A stretch of 64,000 nucleotides of DNA. Origin: Hymenobacter montanus (lineage in GTDB: Bacteria; Bacteroidota; Bacteroidia; Cytophagales; Hymenobacteraceae). Positions 44,120 to 52,258 of the stretch are shown piece by piece. Positions within the stretch are counted from its first letter, which is position 1; each line of letters opens with the position of its first letter. The DNA lies in NCBI RefSeq assembly GCF_014699115.1, contig NZ_JACXAD010000013.1, positions 87,537 through 151,536 on the forward strand, read 5' to 3'. The notes below the pieces were generated by a model, which had not been told where the DNA came from, ran no database searches, and saw nothing but the letters and a program-made list of their open reading frames with translations. The position numbers were made by a program, and so were the translations under genes.

Positions 44120-45013
44120 TTATAACTGGATGCCGGCCGGGTTGCGGCGGTCCAGCCCCCAGTTCAGCTTGCTGCGTAAGGTGCTCAGGAAGTTTACATG
44201 GTTGAGCTTAACTAAACGGGCATTGAAAGTTTCGCGGCGAACCGCAATTTGAACGGATGCTTCCACCGGTAGGGAGCGAGAGTCGAGCGAAAGCATATAG
44301 CTGGTGCTACGGCCTTCTATCTCAAAGGAGATAACGCTCTGATCCGACACAACGAGAGGGCGCACGTTCAAATTGTGGGGGCATACGGGAGCAATAATAA
44401 AATTGTTCGTCTGGGGTAACATAACGGGGCCACCGCAGCTGAGGGAGTAGCCGGTAGAACCGGTGGGGGTGGCTACTACCAAGCCATCGGCCCAGTAGGA
44501 GTTGAGGTATTCGCCGTCGATGTACGTATGGACGACAATCATGGAGGAGGTATCGCGCTTAAGAACGCTGAAGTCGTTCAGCCCAAAGTTAAGGTTGCCA
44601 AACACGTCGGGGTCGGTATCGACGCGAATCAGGCTGCGCTCTTCGATATTGAAATGGCCTTTGTACAGCGCGTCAATAGCTTGGGCAACCCGATCGGGCG
44701 TAATGGTAGCCAGGAAGCCCAACCGGCCGGTATGAATGCCCAAAATGGGGATTTGGAGGCTGCCGACGTAGGTTACGGTATCGAGCAGAGTGCCATCGCC
44801 ACCAATGCTGAGTACGAACTGAACCCCGCGAAGCGAGTCGCCCCGCCGGAATTGGGTGGTGCCCGGGGGCAGGCGCAGGCGGTTGTCGAGAAAGGTGCGG
44901 AACGACTCGCCAATGCGTACGCTGGCCTGGCGAGCGGCCAGGTCGTCGAGCAAGGCTTGGATAGCCGGGGCAGCTTCGTCGTCGAAAGGCTTACCAAGGA
45001 TGGCGATTTTCAT
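44120..45013 (-). CDS. nadK: NAD kinase
   Basis: The 297-residue enzyme carries the NAD kinase GGDGT motif (VLSIGGDGTLLDTVTYVG), HTGRLGFLATI, and the substrate loop ATPTGSTGYSLSCGGPVMLP. It phosphorylates NAD to NADP. The gene lies in the conserved CBS-nadK-DUF6089-uppS-bamA order. The start at 45013 fits the family (MKIAILGKPFDDEAA). Confidence 0.96.
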   Translation of the reverse strand: MKIAILGKPFDDEAAPAIQALLDDLAARQASVRIGESFRTFLDNRLRLPPGTTQFRRGDSLRGVQFVLSIGGDGTLLDTVTYVGSLQIPILGIHTGRLGFLATITPDRVAQAIDALYKGHFNIEERSLIRVDTDPDVFGNLNFGLNDFSVLKRDTSSMIVVHTYIDGEYLNSYWADGLVVATPTGSTGYSLSCGGPVMLPQTNNFIIAPVCPHNLNVRPLVVSDQSVISFEIEGRSTSYMLSLDSRSLPVEASVQIAVRRETFNARLVKLNHVNFLSTLRSKLNWGLDRRNPAGIQL

Positions 45014-45093
45014 ATAGAGCAGGAAGAGGCGGGTGGCCTAAGGGAAGTAAGAGTACTTAACAAATAAGTAATAGACAGGACAATACAAAACCG

Positions 45094-46551
45094 TTAAATC
45101 GGAAACTCAGCCCGAAAAAAGTAGCCGGTCTGCCCTAATCCGTTCAGGGTGTATTCGGCAGTAAAGACCCGGTCGTAATAGGTCACCAGATGCAGTCCGA
45201 GTCCGATAGCGCGCAGCAGGTGATTGGGAAGGCGGTTTTCGGGTAGCGGGCTAGCCGCGAACACGTAGCCAGCGTCGACAAATATATTGAGATACAGAGC
45301 GAGGGGGATGGTATTGATTTTAGCGTTGGCAATGGCGGGCAGGCGAATGGGTTCGGGATGAAGCAGACGGTAAGATACTCCTTGCTGGAGCAACCCGTAG
45401 TGACGCCCATCGATTACGTACTGATCATAGCCGCGCACCAAGTCTTCGTAGCCCAGCGCTCGGGCGTCGGCGTACGCCAGACGGCGGGTAAGGCGGGCCT
45501 GGCCGCTGAGACCGACACTATAATAGAATTTGGAACCGAGGGCTACGTACCGGGAATAGCACAAACGTAAAGTGGTCAGGCTGGGCTGAGTGCCCGCTAA
45601 AAAGACACGGTGGGTAAGGCGGGCCTGGGCGTATTGGCCGGTGAGGGGGTAGGCAAAGGTGTTGCGCTGGTTGCGCGTGCTGGTTAGCGTCAGGTCGAGG
45701 TACTCGCGCTCGGTGCGGCCCTGGTAGTAATCGGGGTTGTACTGTTGGATGGTATCGCTGATTTGCTCGCGGTGATAGGAAACATCGAAGGCCGTGAGAA
45801 ACTGAACGGTGTGGCGGAAGCGCAGCCCGGCCGTGGCGTAGAACCGCTGAATAGGAAACCCTTGATCGGTGCGAAACGGCACGAGGCGGTCGGCGCGGGT
45901 GATATAGTCCAACGAGCGGCTTTGGTAGTAGGATGCCCCGGCCCCGAACCCCAGCCGGCGGTAGGGCCCCAGGCCGGGAGCTTCATAAAACAATTCGTAT
46001 TTACGGTTAAAGCCGAGTTGAAGGTTAGCAATGACCTGTTCGTTCCGGCCGCGGAAGTTGCTGCGGACCACGTGTACCCCGTAGTCGACGCGACGCCAGC
46101 GGTCGGGGCGGTCGAGCCAGGAGCGCAGGTTGCGGTCGGCCAACGACAAAATGGGTACGGGGAAGGTGTACCACCGCTCCTGCACGCCAAAGACGATGAG
46201 CAGCCGGTTTCCGGCGCAGCTGGACTGCACCACCACCGCGTGAAACAGCTGCAGGTTGAATAAGCGGCGGCGGTTGGCTTCGAGCCGGGCCGGCAAGTCG
46301 GCGATGGTCAGCGTGTCGCCTTCCCGAAAATCTAACTCGGCACGCAGGATGCGTTCCTTGGTAACGGCATTGCCCCCAAAAAGAATGGTGCTAACCGCCG
46401 CCCGGGCGATGCCGGGGCAGGGCACCACGCGCACCAACGTATCGGCGGGCGCCACCACGGGGTGGAGCGGATGCGGCAAGGTGTCGGGCGGGGCGAGCCC
46501 AAACCCCACGCTGGCCAACCATGCCCGTAGCAACAAGACAACTCCTACCAC
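45094..46551 (-). CDS. Omp85-superfamily (TamA/BamA-like) outer membrane protein
   Basis: The 485-residue protein has one POTRA-like domain (STILFGGNAVTKERILRAELDFREGD ... RLFNLQLFHAVVV) and then a beta-barrel whose C-terminal part resembles the Omp85 surface-antigen domain (LPLALYLNIFVDAGYVFA ... LLRAIGLGLHLVTYYD). It is much shorter than BamA and has one POTRA domain rather than several. It may form a translocation or secretion channel. It starts 6 bp after the CBS gene, so the two are very probably one operon. The signal peptide is weak because the N-terminus is short. Confidence 0.8.
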   Translation of the reverse strand: MVGVVLLLRAWLASVGFGLAPPDTLPHPLHPVVAPADTLVRVVPCPGIARAAVSTILFGGNAVTKERILRAELDFREGDTLTIADLPARLEANRRRLFNLQLFHAVVVQSSCAGNRLLIVFGVQERWYTFPVPILSLADRNLRSWLDRPDRWRRVDYGVHVVRSNFRGRNEQVIANLQLGFNRKYELFYEAPGLGPYRRLGFGAGASYYQSRSLDYITRADRLVPFRTDQGFPIQRFYATAGLRFRHTVQFLTAFDVSYHREQISDTIQQYNPDYYQGRTEREYLDLTLTSTRNQRNTFAYPLTGQYAQARLTHRVFLAGTQPSLTTLRLCYSRYVALGSKFYYSVGLSGQARLTRRLAYADARALGYEDLVRGYDQYVIDGRHYGLLQQGVSYRLLHPEPIRLPAIANAKINTIPLALYLNIFVDAGYVFAASPLPENRLPNHLLRAIGLGLHLVTYYDRVFTAEYTLNGLGQTGYFFRAEFPI

Positions 46552-46557
46552 CCGACG

Positions 46558-47232
46558 CTACACATTCAGGTACCGTAGCAGGGCATCGTAGCGCTCCTGC
46601 TCGTCTTCGCTGGCCACCGTAGTACCGCTGAACTGAGCCGTTACCACGTAGCCAAACCGCTCGAGCGTAGCAGTTATACGAGCCAGGTTTTGGGTATTTA
46701 GCTTGAGGGTGAGCCGGATGCGGTAGGGGTCGATCTCATCCTGAGCCACGAGGGCGCTGATAATCTTGGCGTTGTTCTCCTCGACGTAGCGGCTGATCTG
46801 GGTGAGCGAGTAGTCTCGCTCTTCCATGGTGAGGACGATGATGCCCCCCTGCCCGCCGGCGGGCTGCTGCCCGAACGCGGCCAGGGCATCGGCAATGGTT
46901 ACTACGCCGGCGTACTCATGCCGCTGATCGACGACGGGCACCAACTGAATTTTGTTTTCAATGGCCAGCTCCATCACTCGGTAAAAGTGCTGGTCGGAGC
47001 GCACGTAGGCCTCGGAGTAGCGCAGAGGCAGTTCGGAAAGCAGGATTTCGGGATCGTCAAAGTCGGCCAGGTCGGCTTCGGTGACGAGGCCGCGGTACTG
47101 CCGGTTGTCCAGGACCGGCAACTGAGCGACGTGAAATTCATCGAGCCAGCGCGCTGCTTTGCCCGCCGAATCGGTGCCTTTCAGAGGCGGAATCATTTCG
47201 TTGAGTAAGTCTTCGGCGAGCAGGGCAGGCAT
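46558..47232 (-). CDS. CBS-domain protein
   Basis: The 224-residue protein has two CBS motifs. The first is about residues 1-65 (LLNEMIPPLKGTDSAGKAARWLDEFHVAQLPVLD...), and the second is about 75-120 (FYRVMELAIENKIQLVPVVDQRHEYAGVVTIADAL). A C-terminal ACT-like alpha/beta part follows (GIIVLTMEERDYSLTQISRYVEENNAKIIS). CBS pairs bind adenosine nucleotides and act as sensors. In many Bacteroidota this gene precedes nadK, which suggests a nucleotide-sensing link, but that is inference. A good promoter match lies at 47299-47329. Confidence 0.88.
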   Translation of the reverse strand: MPALLAEDLLNEMIPPLKGTDSAGKAARWLDEFHVAQLPVLDNRQYRGLVTEADLADFDDPEILLSELPLRYSEAYVRSDQHFYRVMELAIENKIQLVPVVDQRHEYAGVVTIADALAAFGQQPAGGQGGIIVLTMEERDYSLTQISRYVEENNAKIISALVAQDEIDPYRIRLTLKLNTQNLARITATLERFGYVVTAQFSGTTVASEDEQERYDALLRYLNV

Positions 47233-47298
47233 AGTCTTTATTGATATTAATTATTGAAAGTCGAAGGAATAGATGATGGCTGGGTGAAAAGAATAGTG

Positions 47299-47329
47299 AA
47301 AAGTTATAAGGTACCACCGAAAGTGGCAA
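47299..47329 (-). promoter_or_regulatory. Bacteroidota-type promoter of the CBS-to-ompH cluster
   Basis: On the minus strand, TTG (47329-47327), a 20-nt spacer and TAACTTTT (47306-47299) fit the consensus at every position but the last. The CBS start is 67 nt downstream. Confidence 0.55.
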
Positions 47330-47374
47330 CGACATAGCGAACAACAAGCAAGTCGGCAGAAGGATAACCTGCGG

Positions 47375-48157
47375 CTAGACCGCGAGGGCCGGCGCCGTTT
47401 TGGTACTACGCAAAAACCGGCGCAGGTGGGCGTTGAAGCTGGCCGGACGCTCCATCATCGGAGCGTGGCAACAGTGGTCGAGGAAGCGTAGTTCGGCCCG
47501 GGGCAGCAGGCGGGCAAACTCGTGGGCAACCGGCGGCGGGGTGATGGTATCGTTCAGGCCCCACACTAGCAGCACGGGCACGTCGATTTTTGCTAACTCC
47601 TTGCTTAAGTTATGCCGTTGGGCCGACCGGGCAATGGCGATAATACGCAGGCACTTGGAGTTGGAATTGGTGACCTCGAACACCTCATCCACTAGTTCGC
47701 GGGTCGCGACGGCCGGGTTGTAGAAGGTGAAGCCGACCCGCTCCTCCACGTAAGCATAGTTGCCGCGCTTGGGAAAGGAGCCGCCCATGCTATCCTCGAA
47801 TAAGCCGCTGCTGCCGGTGAGCACCAAGCGGTTGACGCGGTTGGCGTTGTTGAGGGTATATACCAGCGCAATGTGGCCCCCCAATGAATTACCAAGCACC
47901 GTGAAGGACGAGGGCAACTCCAGGGCCTTGACGAAGCCCTCGACGTACGATACCAGGCCCGGCACACTGGCCTGGGTCAGGGGCATGTCGTAGATGGGCA
48001 GCAGGGGTATAACCACGCGGTAGTCGGGGGTGAACTCGCGGACCACGTCGACCCAGTTGCTCAAGGCCCCGAACAGGCCATGCAATAGCAGCAGCACCGG
48101 GCCGTGGCCTTCGTCTACAAACTCGTACCCTTGCTGATGCTGGCGGCGCAATTCCAT
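47375..48157 (-). CDS. alpha/beta hydrolase
   Basis: From the ATG at 48157 the protein has 260 residues and the alpha/beta hydrolase pattern. LLLLHGLFGALSNW is the oxyanion region, and the nucleophile Ser is in VLGNSLGGHIAL. The Asp is in LVWGLNDTITPP, and the His in FLDHCCHAPMMERP. In other Bacteroidota a hydrolase of this type lies beside pdxJ and the CBS/nadK genes. The ORF stays open upstream to 48640, but that part runs over pabA in another frame and is not real. The substrate is unknown. Confidence 0.88.
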   Translation of the reverse strand: MELRRQHQQGYEFVDEGHGPVLLLLHGLFGALSNWVDVVREFTPDYRVVIPLLPIYDMPLTQASVPGLVSYVEGFVKALELPSSFTVLGNSLGGHIALVYTLNNANRVNRLVLTGSSGLFEDSMGGSFPKRGNYAYVEERVGFTFYNPAVATRELVDEVFEVTNSNSKCLRIIAIARSAQRHNLSKELAKIDVPVLLVWGLNDTITPPPVAHEFARLLPRAELRFLDHCCHAPMMERPASFNAHLRRFLRSTKTAPALAV

Positions 48158-48187
48158 CTCTTCCTGATTTCTGATTTCTCGTTGCTG

Positions 48188-48263
48188 ACTGCTGCTTTCC
48201 CGCGGCTGGCTTCGGAGGCTGGCCGCCGCCCGAACCCGAAATCGGCAACCAGAAAGCAGCAGT
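48188..48263. repeat. imperfect inverted repeat between pabA and the hydrolase gene
   Basis: ACTGCTGCTTTC (48188-48199) faces its exact complement GAAAGCAGCAGT (48252-48263) across 52 nt that contain further GC-rich inverted pieces (GGCTGGC...). It lies in the 122-bp spacer and resembles the other repeat-rich spacers in this window. Confidence 0.5.
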
Positions 48264-48279
48264 GGGAAACCAGCAGCCT

Positions 48280-48873
48280 TTAATTGCCGGTTTTGGCAAT
48301 GATACAACAACGGAGCCAATTGGCCAAAATTGCCAGTCCGTGCGGGGTAAGCAGGGCTTCGGGATGAAACTGAACGCCGTAGAGCGGCAACGTGCAGTGA
48401 CGCAGGGCCATCAGCTCCGGGGTCGGGCCAGTGGTGCGGGCCAGGCTCACCAGCGCGGGCGGCAAGGGCTCGCGCAGAACCAGCGAGTGATAGCGCGTGA
48501 CGGATTGCAAGGCGGGCAAGCCAGCAAAGAGCGGCTCGGCCGGATCGCAGCACATCTCCGCCACTTTGCCGTGCATGGGGCGGGCCGCCCGGACGATGGT
48601 ACCCCTGAAAAACTCGCCTAAGGCCTGATGGCCCAGGCATACACCGAGCATGGGAACCTGCTGGTAGAAAGCCTCAATGAGCGTCGGCATCACGCCGGCC
48701 TGGCTAGGCGTGCCCGGGCCCGGCGAGAGAACGATGCCATCAAAGTCTAACGCCTGGAGCTCGCCCAAAGCAACGTTGTTCCGGCGCACCACCACTTCAG
48801 CCCCGAGCTGGCGTAGGTAATCAGCCAGGGTAAAGGTGAAAGAGTCAAAATTATCGAGCAACAGCAGACGCAC
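48280..48873 (-). CDS. pabA: glutamine amidotransferase PabA/TrpG
   Basis: The 197-residue class I amidotransferase carries LLLDNFDSFTFTLADYL, the nucleophile Cys79 in MLGVCLGHQALGEFF, and the His-Glu pair in YGVQFHPEALLTPHG. It supplies ammonia to chorismate-using enzymes for folate (4-amino-4-deoxychorismate) or tryptophan. No pabB or trpE is adjacent, so whether it acts as PabA or TrpG, or both, cannot be decided here. Confidence 0.92.
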   Translation of the reverse strand: MRLLLLDNFDSFTFTLADYLRQLGAEVVVRRNNVALGELQALDFDGIVLSPGPGTPSQAGVMPTLIEAFYQQVPMLGVCLGHQALGEFFRGTIVRAARPMHGKVAEMCCDPAEPLFAGLPALQSVTRYHSLVLREPLPPALVSLARTTGPTPELMALRHCTLPLYGVQFHPEALLTPHGLAILANWLRCCIIAKTGN

Positions 48874-49066
48874 GGTGAAAAATTGAAGGCTAATAGGGGT
48901 GGAACCTCACGTGACCCCTGCGGGGTCGTACCTGGAGACAGCTCTAATGGGCTGTGAAGCAACGCAACTATAAGAAACTGCAAACTGCCAGACGGCCCGT
49001 TACCTTATAATAGACTGTGAAGCAACTGTTAAACTTCGGTTTCACGAGTACTTGGCACCTCCGCCC

Positions 49067-49606
49067 TCAAATTTTATAGCTTGTGCTGAACGCGGTTTTT
49101 ATTTTCACCAGCAAGCCTTGCGCAAAGGGCATCAGGTAGCCGGTGAGTTGCAGGGCCAGCGGAGTGGCCTGTTGCACGAGGGGCAATACCTGCGAGCCCA
49201 CCACCAGGCTGGGCGAGAGCAAGCGCACGCCTGCCAACCCGGTGCCGTGCAGCAGCAAGCTCAAGCCCAGCACCCATTTGATAACCCCGGCGGCGCCGCC
49301 CAGCAGGTTATCCAACACCCCGAGCGGGGTGAGATGCACGGCGGTTCTGAGTAAGCCACCGAGTAAGTGGACGCCCCACATGATGGCCACAAACACCAAC
49401 GCGAACGACACCAGCGGCAACAGCCCAAAGGCATCGCCCACGTAGTGTCGGACCAGGGGCACGGCGGCCGAGAGTAGCGCCAAGCCGCCCACCACGGCCA
49501 GCACGAAGGCCAGCAGCGAAACCACCTCCAACACCAGCCCACGCCGGTAACCTTTCACGGCACCAATGCCCAAGGGCAACAGGAGCAGGATGTCGAGGGC
49601 CGTCAT
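49067..49606 (-). CDS. cvpA: CvpA-family membrane protein
   Basis: The 179-residue protein has four predicted membrane helices and the CvpA-type N-terminus (ALDILLLLPLGIGAVKGYRRGLVLEVVSLLAFV), with GYxRG conserved after the first helix. Its GVLDNLLGGAAGVIKWVLGL segment is also typical. CvpA-like proteins are linked to envelope homeostasis, though exact activity is unknown. It lies about 180 bp downstream of yqeY with a 34-bp palindrome between them. Confidence 0.88.
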   Translation of the reverse strand: MTALDILLLLPLGIGAVKGYRRGLVLEVVSLLAFVLAVVGGLALLSAAVPLVRHYVGDAFGLLPLVSFALVFVAIMWGVHLLGGLLRTAVHLTPLGVLDNLLGGAAGVIKWVLGLSLLLHGTGLAGVRLLSPSLVVGSQVLPLVQQATPLALQLTGYLMPFAQGLLVKIKTAFSTSYKI

Positions 49607-49683
49607 TTTTGCTAGGCTAAATTATTGATGGGCGAATACGCTGAAATTTATTCTTTTACCTAATCTAGAAATTCTCCGGGCCG

Positions 49684-49717
49684 CTGGTTTGCTTGCTTGA
49701 TCAAGCAAGCAAACCAG
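49684..49717. repeat. 34-bp perfect palindrome
   Basis: CTGGTTTGCTTGCTTGA (49684-49700) is followed at once by its exact reverse complement (49701-49717): 17-bp arms, no loop. The arms hold the direct repeat TTGC-TTGC. It lies between yqeY (ends 49790) and cvpA (starts 49606), about 78 bp upstream of the cvpA start. There is no T run, so it looks more like a protein-binding site or cruciform than a terminator. Confidence 0.95.
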
Positions 49718-49789
49718 TTGGCTCCGTGAGGAAAAGCCGAACAACTCCTGAAAAAATCAGCGCATTAACTTATCAAGTAAACCAGCAAA

Positions 49790-50248
49790 TTACAAATTGG
49801 TATTGTTGAGTAGATGGCTCAGCACATCCGAGATGCGTTTGCCATCGGCCTGGCCGGAGAGCTCGCGGGCGGCCACGCCCATCACCTTGCCTAAATCGGA
49901 AGGACCCCGGGCCCCTACGCGCTGGATGATGTGCACGAGGCGCTCGACCAGGTCGGCTTCCGACAACTGCTGGGGCAGAAACTCTTCGATGATGGCTAGC
50001 TCAGCCAACTCGTTTTCTTCGAGCTCGGAACGAAATTGCTCTTTGTAGATGGCGGCGGCGTCGCGGCGCTGCTTGGCGGCTTTGTTCAGCAGCTTTAGCT
50101 CAGCCTCGGGAGTAAGGGCGCCGTGGGCTCCTTCGGCGGTTTCGGCCAGCATGATCTGCGATTTAATGCTGCGCAGGGTGGTGAGGCGCACTTTGTCCTT
50201 GGCCAGCATGGCCTGCTTGATGGCGGCATCGATGGTGTCTTTCAGCAT
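49790..50248 (-). CDS. yqeY: GatB/YqeY-domain protein
   Basis: From the ATG at 50248 the protein has 152 residues and follows the YqeY pattern throughout: LKDTIDAAIKQAMLAKDKVRLTTLRSIKSQI, KQRRDAAAIYKEQ, ELAIIEEFLPQQLSE and the C-terminal GKVMGVAARELSGQADGKRISDVL. It resembles the tail domain of the GatB amidotransferase subunit and may bind tRNA. Precise function is not known. The in-frame start at 50398 adds 50 low-complexity residues antisense to nothing conserved and is rejected. Confidence 0.92.
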   Translation of the reverse strand: MLKDTIDAAIKQAMLAKDKVRLTTLRSIKSQIMLAETAEGAHGALTPEAELKLLNKAAKQRRDAAAIYKEQFRSELEENELAELAIIEEFLPQQLSEADLVERLVHIIQRVGARGPSDLGKVMGVAARELSGQADGKRISDVLSHLLNNTNL

Positions 50249-50267
50249 GGGAAAATGATTGGGCGAA

Positions 50268-51296
50268 TTAGTGCGTGGGAGAAGTTGGGGCCAGGCCGGC
50301 GCCGGCAATAAACCGCTGCGGTTGGTCGAGGTACACGGCGACGCGGCGAGTGGTGCGGCGGATGCCGTAGGGCCCCGCGACCACGACCGGCTCGGCAAAG
50401 GTCAGCAACAGATTGGGAGCGGTAAAGAGCAGCTTGCTCAGGTTAAGGACATCGGCCGCGGGAGCATCGCGGAGCGGCTCGATGGAGACCAGAGCGGCGC
50501 GCGGCACGGATATCTGCCAGACGAATCCTACCCGCAGGGTTAGCGCATCCGTCGCGAGTAGCGTGGGCCGCAGCCGCACGGCGTGGCCGTGCCCCATCAG
50601 GAACAGCAAACCATAGGCATCCAGCACCAGCAGCCAATTGGCCAAAACAGGGCTCCAGTGGCTGGCCAGCAGGTGCACGGTGGCAGTTTCGACGCCCACA
50701 GCAAAGCAACCCACCACTACCAGCGCGGTAAATCCCGATTCGCGGTGGCTGGTGAAGGCGGTTTCTTCTTCGCGGGATTCGAGCCGGACCCACCACCCCA
50801 GCAGGGCGTAGCGGAACATGCTGATTTCGGATACCAACGGGGCCAGGGCATAACCGAGCACCTGCTCGAAGGCGGTGCTCAGGTTGGCCGGGAAATCAGC
50901 ATGCTGCTCCCGGGCCCCGCAGTAGGCCCGGCTGATGCGCCGCAGGTTAACCAGGGCCCACCCCACCACGCCGACTTCGAGCAGGGGCAGCAGGTGGCTG
51001 GCCGGGCGCAGGTACTGCTGCTGCCCGACCGGGATCAGCCAATACCCCAGCGCCACGCAGGCACCAAAGGCCCCTACTACGCTGGTAACCGGCAGCCGCA
51101 ACCGTCGAACCACCAGGAAATAGAACAGGCCCGGCACAAACACGAGCAAGTCGAACGTAACGGCGGCGGGCAACGCCGGCCGTTGACTGAACGCGGGCAG
51201 GGTTGTAACCAGGTGCTCGATGAAGACAATAAGCGCCAGCAAGGCTCCAAACCACAGGAGGGGCCGTAAACGGGCAAGCGGGTGGCTCAGGGTCAT
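50268..51296 (-). CDS. multi-pass membrane protein of unknown function
   Basis: The 342-residue protein has about six hydrophobic helices in its first 240 residues (for example LLWFGALLALIVFIEHLV; VTFDLLVFVPGLFYFLVV; GFTALVVVGCFAVGVETATV). A soluble C-terminal domain of about 100 residues follows, with a beta-type pattern (VGFVWQISVPRAALVSIEPL). No family motif is recognised. It lies 19 bp upstream of yqeY and is probably cotranscribed with it. Confidence 0.75.
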   Translation of the reverse strand: MTLSHPLARLRPLLWFGALLALIVFIEHLVTTLPAFSQRPALPAAVTFDLLVFVPGLFYFLVVRRLRLPVTSVVGAFGACVALGYWLIPVGQQQYLRPASHLLPLLEVGVVGWALVNLRRISRAYCGAREQHADFPANLSTAFEQVLGYALAPLVSEISMFRYALLGWWVRLESREEETAFTSHRESGFTALVVVGCFAVGVETATVHLLASHWSPVLANWLLVLDAYGLLFLMGHGHAVRLRPTLLATDALTLRVGFVWQISVPRAALVSIEPLRDAPAADVLNLSKLLFTAPNLLLTFAEPVVVAGPYGIRRTTRRVAVYLDQPQRFIAGAGLAPTSPTH

Positions 51297-51474
51297 GGCA
51301 GTAGGGCTTATGCGAGCGGGTGCTCCCAGCCAGGAGCGGTGGTGAGCGTAATTTCGCCCCGAAGCTACGGCGCCCAGCCCGCAAGCTGTATCCGGGCACT
51401 ACCCTGGCAGCAGGCTGAACAAGGGGCAGCGGGGCTTCATTTCTCTCTGTCTCACTCTGATTTTCGCACTATCC

Positions 51475-52203
51475 GTGACCAAGCTTAGCGTCAACATCAA
51501 CAAACTGGCCACCTTACGCAATGCGCGGGGCCATAACCGGCCCGACATTCTGCAAGCCGCGCGCGACATTGAGCGGTTCGGGGCCGACGGCATTACGGTG
51601 CACCCGCGGCCCGACGAGCGCCACATTCGCTACCAGGACGTGCGCGACCTGAAGGCCGTCGTGACTACGGAGCTAAACGTGGAGGGCAACCCCACGCCCG
51701 ACTTTCTACGGCTGGTACGCGAAGTGCGGCCCGAGCAGGTGACGCTGGTGCCGGATGCCCCGGATGCCATTACTTCTGACGCGGGCTGGGATGTCATCAA
51801 ACACCAGGACTATTTGCGGGCGGTGGTGGCCGAGCTGAAGGGCCTGGGCTGCCGCGTGAGCATTTTCCTCGACCCCGACCTGACCTTGGTAGAGGCCGCC
51901 GTCGGCACCGGCACCGACCGGATCGAGCTATACACCGAAGCCTACGCCCGACGCTACGTAGCGGACCCCGAGGCCGCCGTGGCCCCGTACCGGGCAGCGG
52001 CAGCCCGCGCCGGCCAGCTGGGCTTGGGCGTGAACGCGGGCCACGACCTCGACCTGGAAAACCTGGCCTGGCTGCACCAGCAGCTACCCGAGCTGGCGGA
52101 AGTCAGCATCGGCCACGCGTTGGTGTGCGATGCTATCTACCTGGGTCTGGAAAACACCGTGCAACTGTATAAGCGGCAATTAAAAACCAAGAGCAAAGCA
52201 TAG
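51475..52203 (+). CDS. pdxJ: pyridoxine 5'-phosphate synthase PdxJ
   Basis: The 242-residue TIM-barrel enzyme starts at GTG 51475 with [18 protein letters not shown], the conserved N-terminus. [27 protein letters not shown] and [15 protein letters not shown] follow, all family signatures. It condenses 3-amino-1-hydroxyacetone phosphate with deoxyxylulose phosphate in vitamin B6 synthesis. The GTG start is chosen because no ATG lies near and the conserved sequence begins there. In related genomes it stands next to the hydrolase and CBS genes, but here about 3.3 kb and four genes separate them. Confidence 0.96.
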   Translation: MTKLSVNINKLATLRNARGHNRPDILQAARDIERFGADGITVHPRPDERHIRYQDVRDLKAVVTTELNVEGNPTPDFLRLVREVRPEQVTLVPDAPDAITSDAGWDVIKHQDYLRAVVAELKGLGCRVSIFLDPDLTLVEAAVGTGTDRIELYTEAYARRYVADPEAAVAPYRAAAARAGQLGLGVNAGHDLDLENLAWLHQQLPELAEVSIGHALVCDAIYLGLENTVQLYKRQLKTKSKA

Positions 52204-52258
52204 GGCACCAGGCATCAGGAGCTTATGTGCTTGATCATACCCTTTCCAGCTAACCTAT

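Noticed and set aside
47375..48640. A 421-codon open frame that would extend the alpha/beta hydrolase by 161 residues
   Set aside because: The extra part overlaps pabA on the same strand in another frame and has frame-shadow composition (Arg/Ala/Pro-rich). The hydrolase domain starts at the ATG at 48157.
48952..49026. Direct repeat CTGTGAAGCAAC (48952-48963 and 49015-49026)
   Set aside because: Two short copies 63 bp apart in a spacer, with no link to a known element; probably chance or a minor duplication.
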